From positions 35,699,545 through 35,763,544 of the forward strand of contig ML677335.1 in the NCBI GenBank assembly GCA_007922305.1: a DNA stretch of 64,000 nucleotides, given 5' to 3'. Below the pieces are notes generated by a model that saw only the letters and a program-made list of their open reading frames with translations, was not told the origin of the DNA and did no database searches. Position 1 is the stretch's first letter; every line of letters begins with the position of its first letter. Source of the stretch: Dermatemys mawii. Taxonomy: Eukaryota; Chordata; Testudines; Dermatemydidae. Below, piece after piece: positions 43,237 to 55,594 of this stretch. The translations under genes were made by a program, and so were the position numbers.

Positions 43237-44843
43237 CATTGTATAAGGAGCTCCTGTCTTTATCATGGAGCATCTCCAAGAACCATTCAATAAAATCAGG
43301 AAATAAAAACAGCCCACACAGTCAAGCCTGTGGGAGCAGTAGCATTGCACCTTCCAATATTTATCCCTTGGGATAGAAAAGTATTATGACTCTGGGTAGT
43401 AATATCTATTTCTTCACACTGTGACACTGCATTAAAGCTTGATAGTGCTACATCTCCTTTACTGAGCCAAGATCACTGAGTAGGTATGGATACCACCTCA
43501 TCACATATCAATACAACCTTTGTTCATAAAAAGGCCATGTCAGAGGGCAGTTGCCTTCTGAGGGGGTCAAGGATCCACCCTGCCTCTGACAGGCTCCATA
43601 AGGGGAAAATGAGGATGGAACTGAACAACATATCTAACAACATCTGATTGGGATTAAACTGATCCTTGCTAGATATGCAGAAGAGAAGGTGGTAATGTGA
43701 CACACACCTTTTGGTCCTGCCAAAATTAGGTAGCATTGGGGCAGATTGATAAAGTTTGGAATTTAAAATACCTTTCAGGCCCCAAATTCTTCATAATAAC
43801 CTGTGTAGCAGAAATAATACTGCATATATTCCTGTAACTAATAAAAGTTCTTCCCATAAAGGCAATAATCATAATTTAAAGTTCTATATGAGAATCCAAA
43901 AGCACTTCAAACACTAAGCCTCACTTCTCCACTGGGAAACAGAGAACTAAGGTTTTGCTATATTTGAGGGCCCGTAAGGGATATGAATCAAGGCCTGCTT
44001 GTACATGAAATCAGAAATAAACTTCTAAGACACAACCTGTAATTAGTGACTAGCATACAGATGTGGCAAACCTCTGTACCATTTTTATACATATCATACA
44101 GGATGGATTTATCAAAAGGCAATGTCATGCAGGAAAGGTTTTGCAGTTTTACCTATCTGAACTGCAGTATTGTCAGTGTCTTTTGTTTTCTCTTCTCTTC
44201 CCACCCCCCGGTATATTATTTAGAATTGCTTTGTCTTCACCTCAGTATTGATTTGACATTCAAAACAAAGAAAATGCTTGAGAGAGATAAATTCACTAGT
44301 GCAATGATCTAAACAGTAATATTATTGGTCCAATGTTGGACACTGGAATGTCTAAAGGTTAATTGGATAGCATGGTAGTAGACAAAATATTTGATTACAG
44401 TCCTTGACAAGTCACTAATTTACTAGAGAGGCTGATGTTATCCATTTTGTCTCCTTATTGCTTTGTGTTCATGTTGATTTGTACTGAATTGTATCCAAGT
44501 TGTTTTAAAACAAAGTTGCAATTACTTGAAAATAATGAAATATAGGTCCAAATTCTCACTTGCATCCAATCGGAACTGGGCTCAGCACATGGGGGGAAGC
44601 CCCTAGGAACCGGTGGTGGCTTTTTGATTCTATAATCATTGCTACACCACAGCTGGCTAAAATTAGAGCAGCCTGGGAGCTTACTTTAATCTGTGCCAGT
44701 TGGATAATAAGGGAAGGTCCATTGCCAAGGGGCAACAGTAAGTTCTACCTGATCCCTGCCCCTGCCGTTCTCCTAGGCACCCCATATCATAGCAGACACC
44801 CTATACTTACCAGGGAGAACCGGCTGCTTTCAGGTAGTCCAAA
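43237..44843. other. Intronic sequence without recognised features
   Basis: A weak SINE-like relic may lie near 43860-43990 (aaaagcacttcaaacactaa, actgggaaacagagaactaa). Nothing else was identified. Confidence 0.45.
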
Positions 44844-45111
44844 GGGTATGTCTAGAATGTGATGAAAAACCTGTGGCACTGAGTCTGAGAGCCAGGGTCA
44901 GCTGGCTTGAGCCCATGGGGCTTGGGCGCAGGACTATAAAATTGCCATGTAGACATATGAGCTCAGGCTTGAGCCTGGGCTCTGGGATCCTTGGACTTCA
45001 GCCAAGCCTAAACATCTACATTACAATTATATAGCCCCATGACCCTGAGTGAGCTGACCCAGGCACTCAGACTTGGTGCAGTGGAGTTCTTATCATGGTG
45101 CGGACATACCC
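44844..45111. mobile_element. Palindromic MITE (GGGTATGTC ends)
   Basis: Ends GGGTATGTC and GACATACCC are exact inverted copies. Inside, gagcccatggggcttgggcg and caggcttgagcctgggctct form imperfect self-complementary arms. I recognise this layout as a common turtle palindromic element. Its 268 bp have no coding capacity. The flanks are A/G-rich and do not give a clear target duplication. Confidence 0.75.
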
Positions 45112-46517
45112 GAAGTGGCTAGGTTGCAGCAGAAGATCCAGCCCATAATTTACAGCTAAACTAGCACATGAAACCAGTGAGAATCTGTTGAATAAGATGC
45201 ACAGCCCAGTCACAGCTGGATGGCCAGCACCACTTGCACTGCAACCATCACAACTACTTGTGATTAAGTGGGAAGAAACCCCTAAGTGTCAGCCATCAAA
45301 GGCAAAGATTTTATTCTAGACACATCCTAGCTTGTCAAAAAGTGATGGCATGGCAGTGGCTGATGCACATATTTCCAAATGTTAGAAATGAAATATCACA
45401 ACTGAGCTTTACTGGAGTGAGTTACAATACAAGAGCTTGTCTTAAACAATCTAAAAGATAAGCCACTTAACAGAAAGAGCTTCAAAAAAAAACCACCCCC
45501 TCCTCCCACCACCTCCCCCCCCCCCAAAAAAAATATATGCTTTATAAAGAAATGAATGTTTCCAAAAAGACGGCACACTTTACAATTACATAGACGTGTC
45601 CATGGTGGACTTCAAAGGCTGTCTGGGCTAATAACTTACATTGAATATCACGTCTTATAGAATATCAAGAAACTGTCAGGATACCCTCCCTTCCGCAAAA
45701 TCAGGGACGATTGGCACTGTAAATCAGTGACTGGAGAGCATGCTGAGTGTAAGGAGACAGATCAATGCCACAGTTAACATGGACCCCAAAATTCTAATTT
45801 TATAATTGGACACATAATAGTTAACGAAGAAGAAAACATACTGTGATTTTTGTTTTCCATATATTTCCACAGGTGAAAAATGTTTGTTTGTTTTGGTCAA
45901 AAAATTATTTTATATTGTTACCTTGTCTGCACCACACTCTTAAAATATGGATGCACACATTACCGTGTACAATACTAGCCTGATCTAAAGCCCATGGGAG
46001 TCTTTCTATTGTCGTCACTGGCTTTGGATCAGACTTTATATGCATATATAGAAATTTGTCATATTGTACATGGATTACTATTCAAACTAACAGAAATTCC
46101 AAATAGATTTTTAAAAACACTTTGATGATGTGTTTTTGGTAAATACTTTAGAACCTATATAAGGAATTTGGGCTACTAATTCTTCTTCTAAAGCACTTGG
46201 CTAGACTGATAAGTTTGTAATTAACAAAGTTTTTGTTTGTCTGCTTGCTTAAAAGAATACTTATGGACTGATTTTTGTTTACCAAATCCTAGAAGGAGGT
46301 TTGACTTTAAGCACTTGTGAAAGTGACAATGGGATACTGTAGCACTAGCATAAATCAAGCAAGAGTGCTGGTAGGCACAGTAAAAACTGCTCAATCTCTG
46401 AGCAGCAATTCTATAACTCTAAAGATTGATTACAGTATTCCAGTGTCGGGACTTGATCCAAATCTCAGTGCAGTTAGTGGAATCACTGAAAAGACAAACC
46501 TATGTGCCTAAGTGTGC
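45112..46517. other. Intronic sequence, unannotated apart from a C-tract
   Basis: Contains the C-rich tract at 45494-45525. No exon or repeat was otherwise recognised. Confidence 0.5.
45494..45525 (-). repeat. C-tract; potential G-quadruplex on the minus strand
   Basis: Runs of 5, 3 and 11 consecutive C on the plus strand, separated by short gaps and flanked by A-runs. On the minus strand, which is the SH2D4B sense strand, this gives four or more G-runs of at least three within 30 bases. The folding claim is inferred from sequence alone. Confidence 0.7.
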
Positions 46518-46525
46518 ATTGTAAT

Positions 46526-46795
46526 CAGGGGTGGCTCTACGATTTTTGCAGCCCCAAGCACGGCAGTCAGGTGACTTTCAGGAGGTCCGCTGGACCCGCA
46601 GATTCAGCTGCGTTTCTGCAGAAGGTCCGCCAGTCCCGTGGCTTCGCCTTACTCGCTGCCGAAAGGCCGCCGAATCTGCAGGACTGACCTGCCACCGAAG
46701 GCAGTCTGACTGCCGCCCTGAAAGCCACTGTCAGGGCTGCCCCGCCCCACCCCACCCCCCCAGCTTGCCACAATAGGTGCCTCAAGACGCCTCTG
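46526..46795. mobile_element. hAT-type MITE with 8-bp target duplication
   Basis: Begins CAGGGGTGGCTCTACG and ends GACGCCTCTG. Flanks ATTGTAAT (46518-46525) and ATTATAAT (46796-46803) match at 7 of 8 bases. The interior is GC-rich (tttgcagccccaagcacggc, agtcaggtgactttcaggag), a phrase typical of a common turtle hAT MITE. The 270 bp code for nothing. The open frames over it are composition artefacts. Confidence 0.88.
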
Positions 46796-46803
46796 ATTAT
46801 AAT

Positions 46804-48521
46804 GGAATATCAAGTGGAACAATGAAGTAGGAGCTAGAATGAAGCTCACCGCAGTATGATCTACAACTACGGCTACACTACCCCACCGTTCAGACTTCAG
46901 GGGCGTGACCAGAACTGTTCACCAAAGTCCTCCACTGTCCCTCTCTCCAGTGTGGACACTGCAGGCACAAACTAAAAGGTGTCTAAATTTATACTAATGT
47001 AATCTGACAGCCCTTCAGTATGTGCTATTATTCACACCACTTTAATCCTAACATCTCATTATCTCCAAACATGACAGCAAAACAGTTTCAAATTACTTTT
47101 GTTCTTCCCTCTTTTTGTTTTGCTTTATTAAAAAAAAACAAAAAAAAAGTCCAGTGCTGGAGCATATCATTACCAAGTGAAAAAATAGTCTAATGTCACC
47201 TAAACCTTGGAATGACACATTAGGTTTTTTTTAAAAAAACTTCCTATACTAAGGCAGTTCATACTTAGTGCACCTAGCCTGTTTGTCTCCTGTTTGTCTC
47301 CTAAACTTTGAACACTCCCCACCCATGTCATACTCCTTACTCACCAGGCAAACATCTCTCTACATCTGTGATTACATTTGCATAATCACTTATTTTTAGC
47401 ATCCAACATCTGTCCAGTAAAGTAATCCCTTTCTAACCACTATCTACTTCTTTGGCAGATAGTACTTCTCAGTGAAATGGAAAACAAGGAAGATTACCTA
47501 TTGTGAAGGGACAGGGAAGCCTATTTCCACATTAGCAATTAGCCTATTCACATGAATTATTCAGTTACCTCACTCCCCCTTTTCAGAGCAATAACTCGGC
47601 CACTCTTTTGTGATTCCTCTCTCCCTGCTGCATGCCTCTCCTCTAAGGGGGACCATTGGTCTAAAACATGTCTTCTGTTGGCCAAGAACTTCTCTATGCC
47701 GGCACTTTTGAACCATAATGGTACTAGAAAAACAATCTCAAAGCCTTCCAAAGGACTGATAGACTAAAATAATTATTGAGAGCTAAGTGGAGTGACATAC
47801 TGCCAGAGGTTCTGAGAGCCAATCAAAAACACTTCTGGTTCCCAGAGTGAGAAGTTGAGAACTGAATCAGAGTTGATGAAGTTGTCAGGTTTTCTTGTCA
47901 TATGTTACTGGGGACTAACCAGGCTTGAAACACCCATCAATCCAGAGATTTAGCACATATTCACCACACACTATACTGACCTTAAATAATACGTTCTGTA
48001 TGAGCTAGTACCTCTTATTTTAGTTACATGGCTGAGATTGATATGTTGATGCCAAAACTATAGGCCATCTCCCAGTGAATACAGAACTGGAAACACATCA
48101 CTATCATTAAATAGTGAATGGTCCACAAATATATAACCTTGCAGGGGCATAGTGTCTCTTTTAAAGATACTCAACATAATATTCTCATGGTTGGGGATTA
48201 CCACTTCAAGGGTTTGATACAAAAAGTAGTGATCTCCAGGAATTGCCCTGTCAATACCTCCATCAAACCCTAGTCATGTAAATTTTCTCAGACTGGCTTG
48301 TCCCATTTCTATGTACATCAGTCCCTTTGTAATACATGTCCTACCAAGGCAAGATGTACATTCATTCCTATGTTCTGGATTCAGCAATGATGAAAAGTGC
48401 TGGATTGTCAATCCTGAAGTACCCTGTTTATCTATGAAAAGGTACAATATTTTATGCAACAGCAATGCATTCTTCCCCATCCCTCCATGACAATACACCT
48501 CAATCCTGTTCAAGAGGGAGC
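46804..48521. other. Intronic sequence without recognised features
   Basis: A short fragment near 46866-46970 (ggctacactaccccaccgtt ... ccagtgtggacactgcag) may be an eroded palindromic MITE. Nothing else was recognised. Confidence 0.45.
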
Positions 48522-48529
48522 CCTTGGAG

Positions 48530-49294
48530 CAGGGGTGGGTAAACTATGGCCCACAGGCCACATCCGGCTTGTTGGACCATCCTGCCTGGCCCCTGAGCTG
48601 CCAGCCAGGGAGATCAGCCCTGCCTGCTCCCCCACATTCCTCCCTCCCCCACAGCCATGTCACCACACAGGCAGCACTCTGGCGGTGGGGCTGCATGCTC
48701 CTGCAGGGCAGCATGGCGGCATGTCTAGCTCTGTCCAGGCAGCACAGCTGCCAGACATGCTATTGAATGGTGTAGTAAGGGGGCCGGAAGGGCAGGAGGT
48801 CCTGGGGAGGCAGTCGGGGGACAGGGAACAGGTGGGACATGTTGGATAAGCGTGGGAATCTCGGGGAGCCTGCCAGGAGATGGGGGTGTGCATATGGGTC
48901 AGAGCAGACAGGGGACAGGGAGCAGAGAGACTGGATAAGGGGTGGCGTCCTGGGGGATGATTAGGGTCGGGGAGGTCTCAGGAGGTGGCAGTCAGGGGAC
49001 CGGGGAGGGGGTGTTGGATGGGTCAGGGATTCTGAGAGGAGCAGTCAGAAGACAGGGAGGAGGGAGGATTGGATAGGAGGTGGGGTCCTGGGGAGGTAGT
49101 TAGGGGTGGTGGGGTCCTGGGAGGTGGCGGTCAGGGGACAAGGAGTAAGGGAGTTGAATGGGTTGGAGATTCTGAGGGGGGCAGTTAGAGGGAAGGAAGT
49201 GGGAGGGGATGGATAGGGGGCGGAGGGCCAGGCTGTTTGGGGAGGCACAGCCTTCCATACCTGGCCCTTGGGCCAAAAAGTTTGCCCAACCCTG
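48530..49294. mobile_element. hAT-like non-autonomous element with internal tandem repeats
   Basis: Begins CAGGGGTGGGTAAACTATGG and ends with the inverse pattern AAAAAGTTTGCCCAACCCTG. Flanks ccttggag and ccctagat match at only 5 of 8 bases, so the duplication is eroded. Subterminal parts read ggcccacaggccacatccgg and ctggcccttgggcca, again inverted. Its 765 bp contain no transposase, so it depended on another element. The interior is a variable tandem array (see 48780-49230). Confidence 0.8.
48780..49230 (+). repeat. Degenerate minisatellite inside the hAT-like element
   Basis: Repeated units of roughly 60-75 bp carry variants of ggtcctggggaggcagt, caggggacagggagcag, ttggatgggtcagggattct and gaggggggcagt. 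At least five imperfect copies are visible. Unit length is estimated by eye. Confidence 0.7.
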
Positions 49295-49302
49295 CCCTAG
49301 AT

Positions 49303-50601
49303 GGACAAGAGAGTGATTCAGTCTCCAGACTGGTCTGTACTCTAGATGGTATTAAATGGCATCCTTGTTGACAAATTGCAATAATCATTTCTGGGATCAC
49401 TAGGTCCACTTGGAACCAGATTATGACACTAAACAACCACACCAAACAACCATCCCCCCAGGTAGGGTGTATCCCATTCAGAGAGACCTGACCCAACAAG
49501 TCCCTGGGAAAGATGCCTATTGACTTCAATAGGCTTTGGATAAGGGCCTATATCTCCATTTTTTCATCACGTGCTCCTTAACTCCATTTCTATGTAAACA
49601 AGCTGAGGATCCATCCTTCTGTATTCTCAAAATAGCAACTCAAACAGGCAAAAAGCAGATGAAGTTACAGATAGAAAAACAGATAATTCATGTAAAAAAT
49701 GCCATATCTCCACTAGGGTTTACTTCATCTCGTCCTAACATGTTCTGTTACTTATTAAATTTTCCTCCCTTAGAGAACCAGAAAGTGTATTTTATGAACA
49801 AACAAGCATACTGTATTTATTGCTGCATAAGGTCTTGATCAAATCAAACAGCTAAAATACTTCTGTCCCTCAGAAAATGCTCATTTCAATAAAAGTTATA
49901 AGAAATCTTGTTGTTGCATCCTATCCCTGTGGCAGGGTTCTTCTAAAAACGAAACACAAATGCTCAAAAATGTTAGACATCCCATTATGAAGGAGTCTGC
50001 AGAACCATCCTGTCTACTTACATCTGTCAATGTTTCTTCCCACAAACAACATGGGAGAAGAAAGCCACTGGAAAAGGAATTCCTGATCTGAAATAAGAGA
50101 GAATACCATATTTATGGGCTAAGGTGTCTCTTCACCGACTCTCATGACCTAAAGAAGATTCTCTTTCAAACACCTATTACCTGGACAGCTCCTTCACTAA
50201 TGGTATGTAATAGATATAAGACAATAATGTGTTGATAATAGTGATGACTAGGACATGTCCTTTCTATATTTGTGACAGTGTCCATTGACATAATGTAGAT
50301 AGATCTAAATTAGCCATCAAGGACTTCCAAATCTTAACTAAGGATGGAACCATTTTAGAGTCTGGTTCTTGTTTCCTAAGTGACACTTTAATGATTTGGG
50401 AAAATCTTCTATATTCAGGAGTCAAACTATGCATGAGCCAAAATGTAAGATCTGAGAGTTTGCCACATCTGAACTTTCCCAGAAACAACAAATGACAAGC
50501 TAATTTTCATAGGAAAATTGCTTCATGCCCAAGGGGAGTTTAAACAGAAGGAAGGAAAGAACAAGACAACACTGCAGACAAAGGGCAAAGTACTAGTATA
50601 C
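49303..50601. other. Intronic sequence without recognised features
   Basis: No gene or clear repeat was identified in this stretch. Confidence 0.5.
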
Positions 50602-51305
50602 TGTGATGGAGCAAGGCCAGATGGTTATAGGAAAGTAATGAGAAACAGGTTTGTTAGCCCTAGGCTAAACAAATCCCTGTGACCGAATGGCAGTTGTTCT
50701 AGATTAATCAACACACCTGGGACCAATTAAGATCCTTCTAGAAAGCAGTGGAGACAGCTACGTTGATGGGGACACCTGAAGCCAATCAAGGGCTAGCTGG
50801 AACTGGTTAAAAGCCTCCCAGTTAGGCATGGGTTCATGAGCTGTAGGAGGGAACTATGCTGCTGAAGAAACTGGGTAGTACAAACCCTATCAGGCTCAAG
50901 GAAGGAGGACCTGAGGTAAGGTGAAGTAGATGTTGAGGAAGTGGGGGCTGCTGTGGGCAAGTGGCCCAGGAAATTGTACTCATCCTGTTTCAAAAAGTCA
51001 GCTACCAATAGCTTTTATTATGAGTGTCCTTGGGCTGAAGCCAGGAGTAGATGATAGGCCAGGGCTTTCCACCCCCCTCCTCCACTCTCCCCAATTATTC
51101 ACGGAGTTTGTGAGACAACAGACTGCGAGAGAAGGTTGCTTTTCCCACCTTCCTTGCTAGCTTGTGATGAAAATGGCTCAGTAGGCTGTGACCCTTGTCT
51201 CTAGAGAGAGAAGGGCTATGTGAAGGGTTACAGTGAACTTCTGAGGCTTGTGTAATCTGCCTGGAAGCATGGGACCCACTGAGACAAGGTTAGAGCTTTG
51301 TCACA
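50602..51305 (+). mobile_element. Solo LTR (about 704 bp), related to the one at 42789
   Basis: Starts TGTGATGGAGCAAGG and ends GCTTTGTCACA, giving inverted TGTGA/TCACA ends. A gccaatcaag CCAAT-like box (50781-50790) precedes the TATA-like block ctggttaaaagcctc (50803-50817), which is identical to the block in the LTR at 42789. Flanks atac/gtat give no clean duplication, so the exact termini are uncertain by a base or two. There are no internal genes. It is antisense to SH2D4B. Confidence 0.75.
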
Positions 51306-52819
51306 GTATGTTTCAGCAATCAGCATCCCTCATTACAACACAGGACAGTTAAATGTTAGGAGGGTAGAGGCCCACGTCTTTGTCGTCCTATACCATATAT
51401 TTGCTGCTAACTAATAACAAACACAGATTTACTCAGCAATTGATGGTGGGAGGCTGATAAACTTTTTCATTTGACTTTGGCATATGTTGCACTGAGGTTT
51501 GAAAACCCCCAAATCAAAGCAAAACTCAGCTAAAACAGCCCAGTTTTACCTCTCTCCAGCTGTGACCCATGTAAAACAACTTTCCATCTGAAACCATAAA
51601 TCCCATTCAAAGCTTCCCTAAAAACCAAGATTAACTAATATTGGCAAAGTCCAGCCTGAATGGCAAATGCATAACAATTCATAACAATTTTATGCACCTC
51701 TAGTATTGAGCCCAAGAAAGGATCATAATATTGTGTCCTCAGAGCCCACATTCACTGATTTGTTGGTATGATATTAATTTCTAATTATGAAACCCAGAAC
51801 CTTTAATTTTCTGGGTTTAAGTATTCAAATAATTTAAGTAATTTTTACAACTATTTTAAGACTATTGTAAACAGTATTGTACAAAAGACAGTTAGCCCAG
51901 ATTATCACTTGAACCAAGATATTGTCGGGAGAGCCAAGAAGCTGGTTCTGGCTCCTTAATATTCAAGCAACCCCAGCTAGTTAAGAGCCCTGAGGAATCA
52001 TATGCCAGTTGATAACGAGTACTTCCCAATGGAAGTGAAGCTAAGCAGCTTTATATGCTGCAGGGGTCAGGGAGGAGCAGGTGAATGGAGGCAATGACCA
52101 TCTTTATTCAAGTCTGGCCATGGCTTCAGTCTATTGTTAACAATGAGAGACGTCAGCCATTTTGAAAGAGGACAATATTTTTTTGCCCGTCATGAAGGAG
52201 AGCAATAGTGTGGAGGGAGGACCTTGAATCCTAAACATTTCTTTAAAACACAAATGCACACAGCACCAGTATACTCAGATTCACCTCTCTGCCAATATCT
52301 ATAGTCAGACAATGTCTGACTGAGACTTTTTAAAGAGACTTTTTACTACTAATTTTAACTTACACTAAACAACAGGTTTCTTTTTAAAATGTTCCAAAAT
52401 TCACTCTGTACCCAAGGAGTAAGTTCGGTAATTTTGGGTAAGGAGAGAGTGTATCCTACAGATGTAAAAAAAAGCTGAATCCCTTCTTTCAGTACAAAAC
52501 ACAACACAACTTTAACTATGGATCCATATTTGGTACCTCCATGTAAAAAATAATTTTGCAAGAACTCACTGCAGCTTCTCGAACACAAACTGGAAAGATC
52601 AATGTTACCATGATCAATGCTACTTTAAACAAATTTTCCATGTGTTGTGGGCAGGTGATTAATGATATTTCTATTCTATGAAAAAGGAAAGAGATTCTTG
52701 GAGCTGAAATTGATGTTTTCTCACAGTTACTTTTGGGAGTGAGGAAAGAAACACTAGCTAGAGATCTTAGAAAAGGTCAAAACCATTTACTCCAGATGTT
52801 GCCCTATAGTAAATCTAAC
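51306..52819. other. Intronic sequence without recognised features
   Basis: No exon, RNA gene or repeat was recognised. Confidence 0.5.
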
Positions 52820-53035
52820 TAATAACCATTTGTATATTTATAGCACTTTATCTGAAAATTGTACAGAATATACATACAATAAATGCTTTGCATTTTAGAG
52901 GAGAATGAAAAGTGACACAGAGAAACATAGGATGACTTGCCTAAGGTCAGCTAGCAAGTTAGTGGCTGATCTGGGAATACAACATGTGACTGCTTAGCCC
53001 TGAGCTCTATCCAGTAGACTATAGTTTTCCCCTGC
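52820..53035 (-). repeat. MIR/CORE-SINE-like relic
   Basis: Reads tttatagcactttatctgaa ... cagagaaacataggatgact tgcctaaggtcagctagcaa gttagtggctgatctgggaa tacaac, then cctgagctctatccagtaga ctat. This is the reverse of a tRNA-derived SINE head and body. Confidence 0.65.
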
Positions 53036-53435
53036 AGCAGTACTTCATCACCTTTAACTCCCTCCTTCAGTGCTGTAATGGCAAAAAGGTGACTTTGCCA
53101 GCACCAAGGATCTGGCCCAACTTCCAAATGAAACTGGAGGGGGAATTTTAGATAGACACAATGTCCTATATGCTGCACTGCTTCACACCCCATGAAAACC
53201 CACTGGAGGAATTGGACTTTTCATGAGTACTTGGCTCAACATAATTGCAAAAGGTGGTATATGTGCAGAACTCTAGCGTGAAGACCTCTGATCTTTATTA
53301 GATCTGGGTTTGTGATTTTATTTCTGTCTTGAAGGAGCCTTCATTTTCTAGTTAGCACCAATAACAAAATGTTACCTTTAAATTAAAATGTAAAGATACT
53401 GACTGGACTGAAGTTTTATCTTGGCTAAGACTAAG

Positions 53436-53530
53436 GGTCACTCTTCAGCTGATGTAGATCAGGATATCTCAATTTACTTGAGTGGAATTACATCATTTTA
53501 CACTATCTGAGGATCTACTTTCAGTACTGC
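53436..53530. repeat. Old palindromic repeat relic
   Basis: Reads tcttcagctgatgtagatca ggatatctcaatttacttga gtggaattacatcattttac actatctgaggatctac. It has the same plan as 7826-7915 and 36353-36436. Confidence 0.5.
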
Positions 53531-53559
53531 TCTACCAGATGATCATACTCCATGACATT

Positions 53560-53730
53560 CTACCCTTCTTTAGCCCACTTCATCCAACGATCTCCAAGCA
53601 CTTCAGACCTTTTACTGAAGTTTCATACTACCTTTGCAAAGTATTATCCCATTTTACAGATAGGAAAAATGAGGAATGAGAACCTCAGGGACTCACTTAA
53701 GATTGTGACGGGTCTGATCTACAAGTCCTA
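53560..53730 (-). repeat. MIR/CORE-SINE-like relic
   Basis: Contains gatctccaagcacttcagac, tatcccattttacagatagg and gggactcacttaagattgtg, in the order of a reverse-oriented tRNA-derived SINE. Confidence 0.6.
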
Positions 53731-54592
53731 GGGACCCTGCATTGTCATTATAGTCAATGATAGCACTCTCAGGAGTACAGGGCAGGTTCCAGCCCTAATT
53801 CAGTAACAGAGCCCGAAACGCAATGCCAGAGTCACGCCTTCTAGCCTCCTGGCCTAAATACTTGACAACATTGCTTTCCATGCCATCATCCATTTAAGCA
53901 GATGATGAACAAGTTGTTGTTCTTATGGCTAGAGCCATTCGCCAAATTTCAGGGCCTTGCATGATTGTTTCCATTTAAATGAGAAATCAGTAATATGACT
54001 CAGGTACATGCTTTGGTGTACTTTCATTTATATACAAAACATGTGCACAAAGTCCTGTATCCCAGAACACAATGGAAATAAACAGCAAGGAATTTTCTTG
54101 CTTCAAAATTGCAAAGTGTGACTCCACAGTAGCCTGTGCCAAAGTAGCTCTCTCTCTGCTTCATTTCAGAGGCACGCTCAAAGCTCTTTTACACCTTTCA
54201 CCATAACACATTGATGTTTAGCTTCCACCATTCCAAGATTATGTCATTGAACTCTTCACTCTGATGAGGTGTGTTGTGGGAGCCAGCTGGACCTGGACAC
54301 AATGTTCACAACATGACCCAGTAACAGAATATTCATTTGGTTCCCAGAGTTTGTTACAAAATCTGAAATTCAGGCAAAGTTTGCTAAAAGATTCACAAAA
54401 TGTCTGAGCACACCAGACCCAATTTTAGCTTCTGCATCAAAATCACATGAAATAAAGTGGAGGTTTTCATGTGAAACTCGATGAAACTTGACGATATTGC
54501 TTGAGTTTCACTTTGACAATATGAGCTTGTTCTCACTCAAGTGAAAAGATACCAAAACACTATCTGCATGAACCCCTAGAAATTATTGTTTT
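53731..54592. other. Intronic sequence without recognised features
   Basis: No gene or clear repeat was recognised. Confidence 0.5.
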
Positions 54593-54685
54593 TTATCATC
54601 CTAGCACCTAGGAGTCTCAATCATAGATCAGGACTCTGTTGTGCTAGGCGCTGTATAAACAGAACAAAAAGACAATCACAAAACT
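54593..54685 (-). repeat. SINE tail fragment
   Basis: Contains cctagcacctaggagtctca and ttgtgctaggcgctgtataa acagaacaaaaagac, a reverse-oriented copy of the same type of tail that ends the SINE at 22549-22790. Confidence 0.6.
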
Positions 54686-55594
54686 GCTGTGCTTTGCACA
54701 GTTCCAAATATAACTTAATAATCTTTGTTGGGTGTTGTTGCAGGAAGAAACTTATTCTCATAATGAGTTTTGTGAGCTTTCAGTGCATAAAGTCACACTC
54801 CCATTGATTTATTCCTATGAATGTTCACAGATGCCTTCTTGCATAGTTCAACCAGCTCTACAAATCAGGAAATAAGCCATGCAGTTGAATGTTTGCTCCT
54901 TTCCATATACTGTAAACTACAAGAAATACAATTACATTAACTAACTCTTAGAGAGATCCCATGTCAAATATCTGTATCTACAGTCCCATCTTTCATCTGC
55001 ATCACTGCTCATAAAAAATGGAAATGTATAATATTTACAAGCTATCCACTTCTCTCTTTTTGTTCAGAGCACCAACCCATAGAAAATAGCAGCTAGCTGT
55101 TGTGTTCTCACTACTAAACAGGAGTTCTTACTTAAATATTTTAGAAGGATTTGGAATCACAACCTGGAGACAGACAAGAGCGGTCCATACTTGTATTTCT
55201 TCATTTCTTGCTTATAACAGATGATTAGTTGAGATATGATTTTCCATATGCACATTAAACTTATTTATGCCTTGATAAGCAGCTCACCTGTCAAAGAGCT
55301 GTCAGGGAAAGTGTAATTAACACATCCTCATAATAAGAGATGACTATTGGGGTCAGAGAAAGGTCAGATCCACCACACTTACTATAATGCTCTCATTCCT
55401 AACACTCAGAGGAAAAGAGTATTGTGACTTGGATCTAAAACACATTCAAGTTCATAAATAGAAGTCTTTGGGTCAGCTATGCTTTATACTAATGGTCAGA
55501 ATGCTTGGATCTCACCTATATAATTACAGCAAGTATAAACAGTATTTGTAATGCAGGATGAAAATGAGATGTGCATGTGTAACTCATACATCTT
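54686..55594. other. Intronic sequence without recognised features
   Basis: No gene or repeat was recognised. Confidence 0.5.

Noticed and set aside
48454..48849. 131-codon frame as a gene
   Set aside because: It overlaps the hAT-like element and its tandem repeats. The Pro/Ser/Gly-rich product reflects GC-rich repeat composition.
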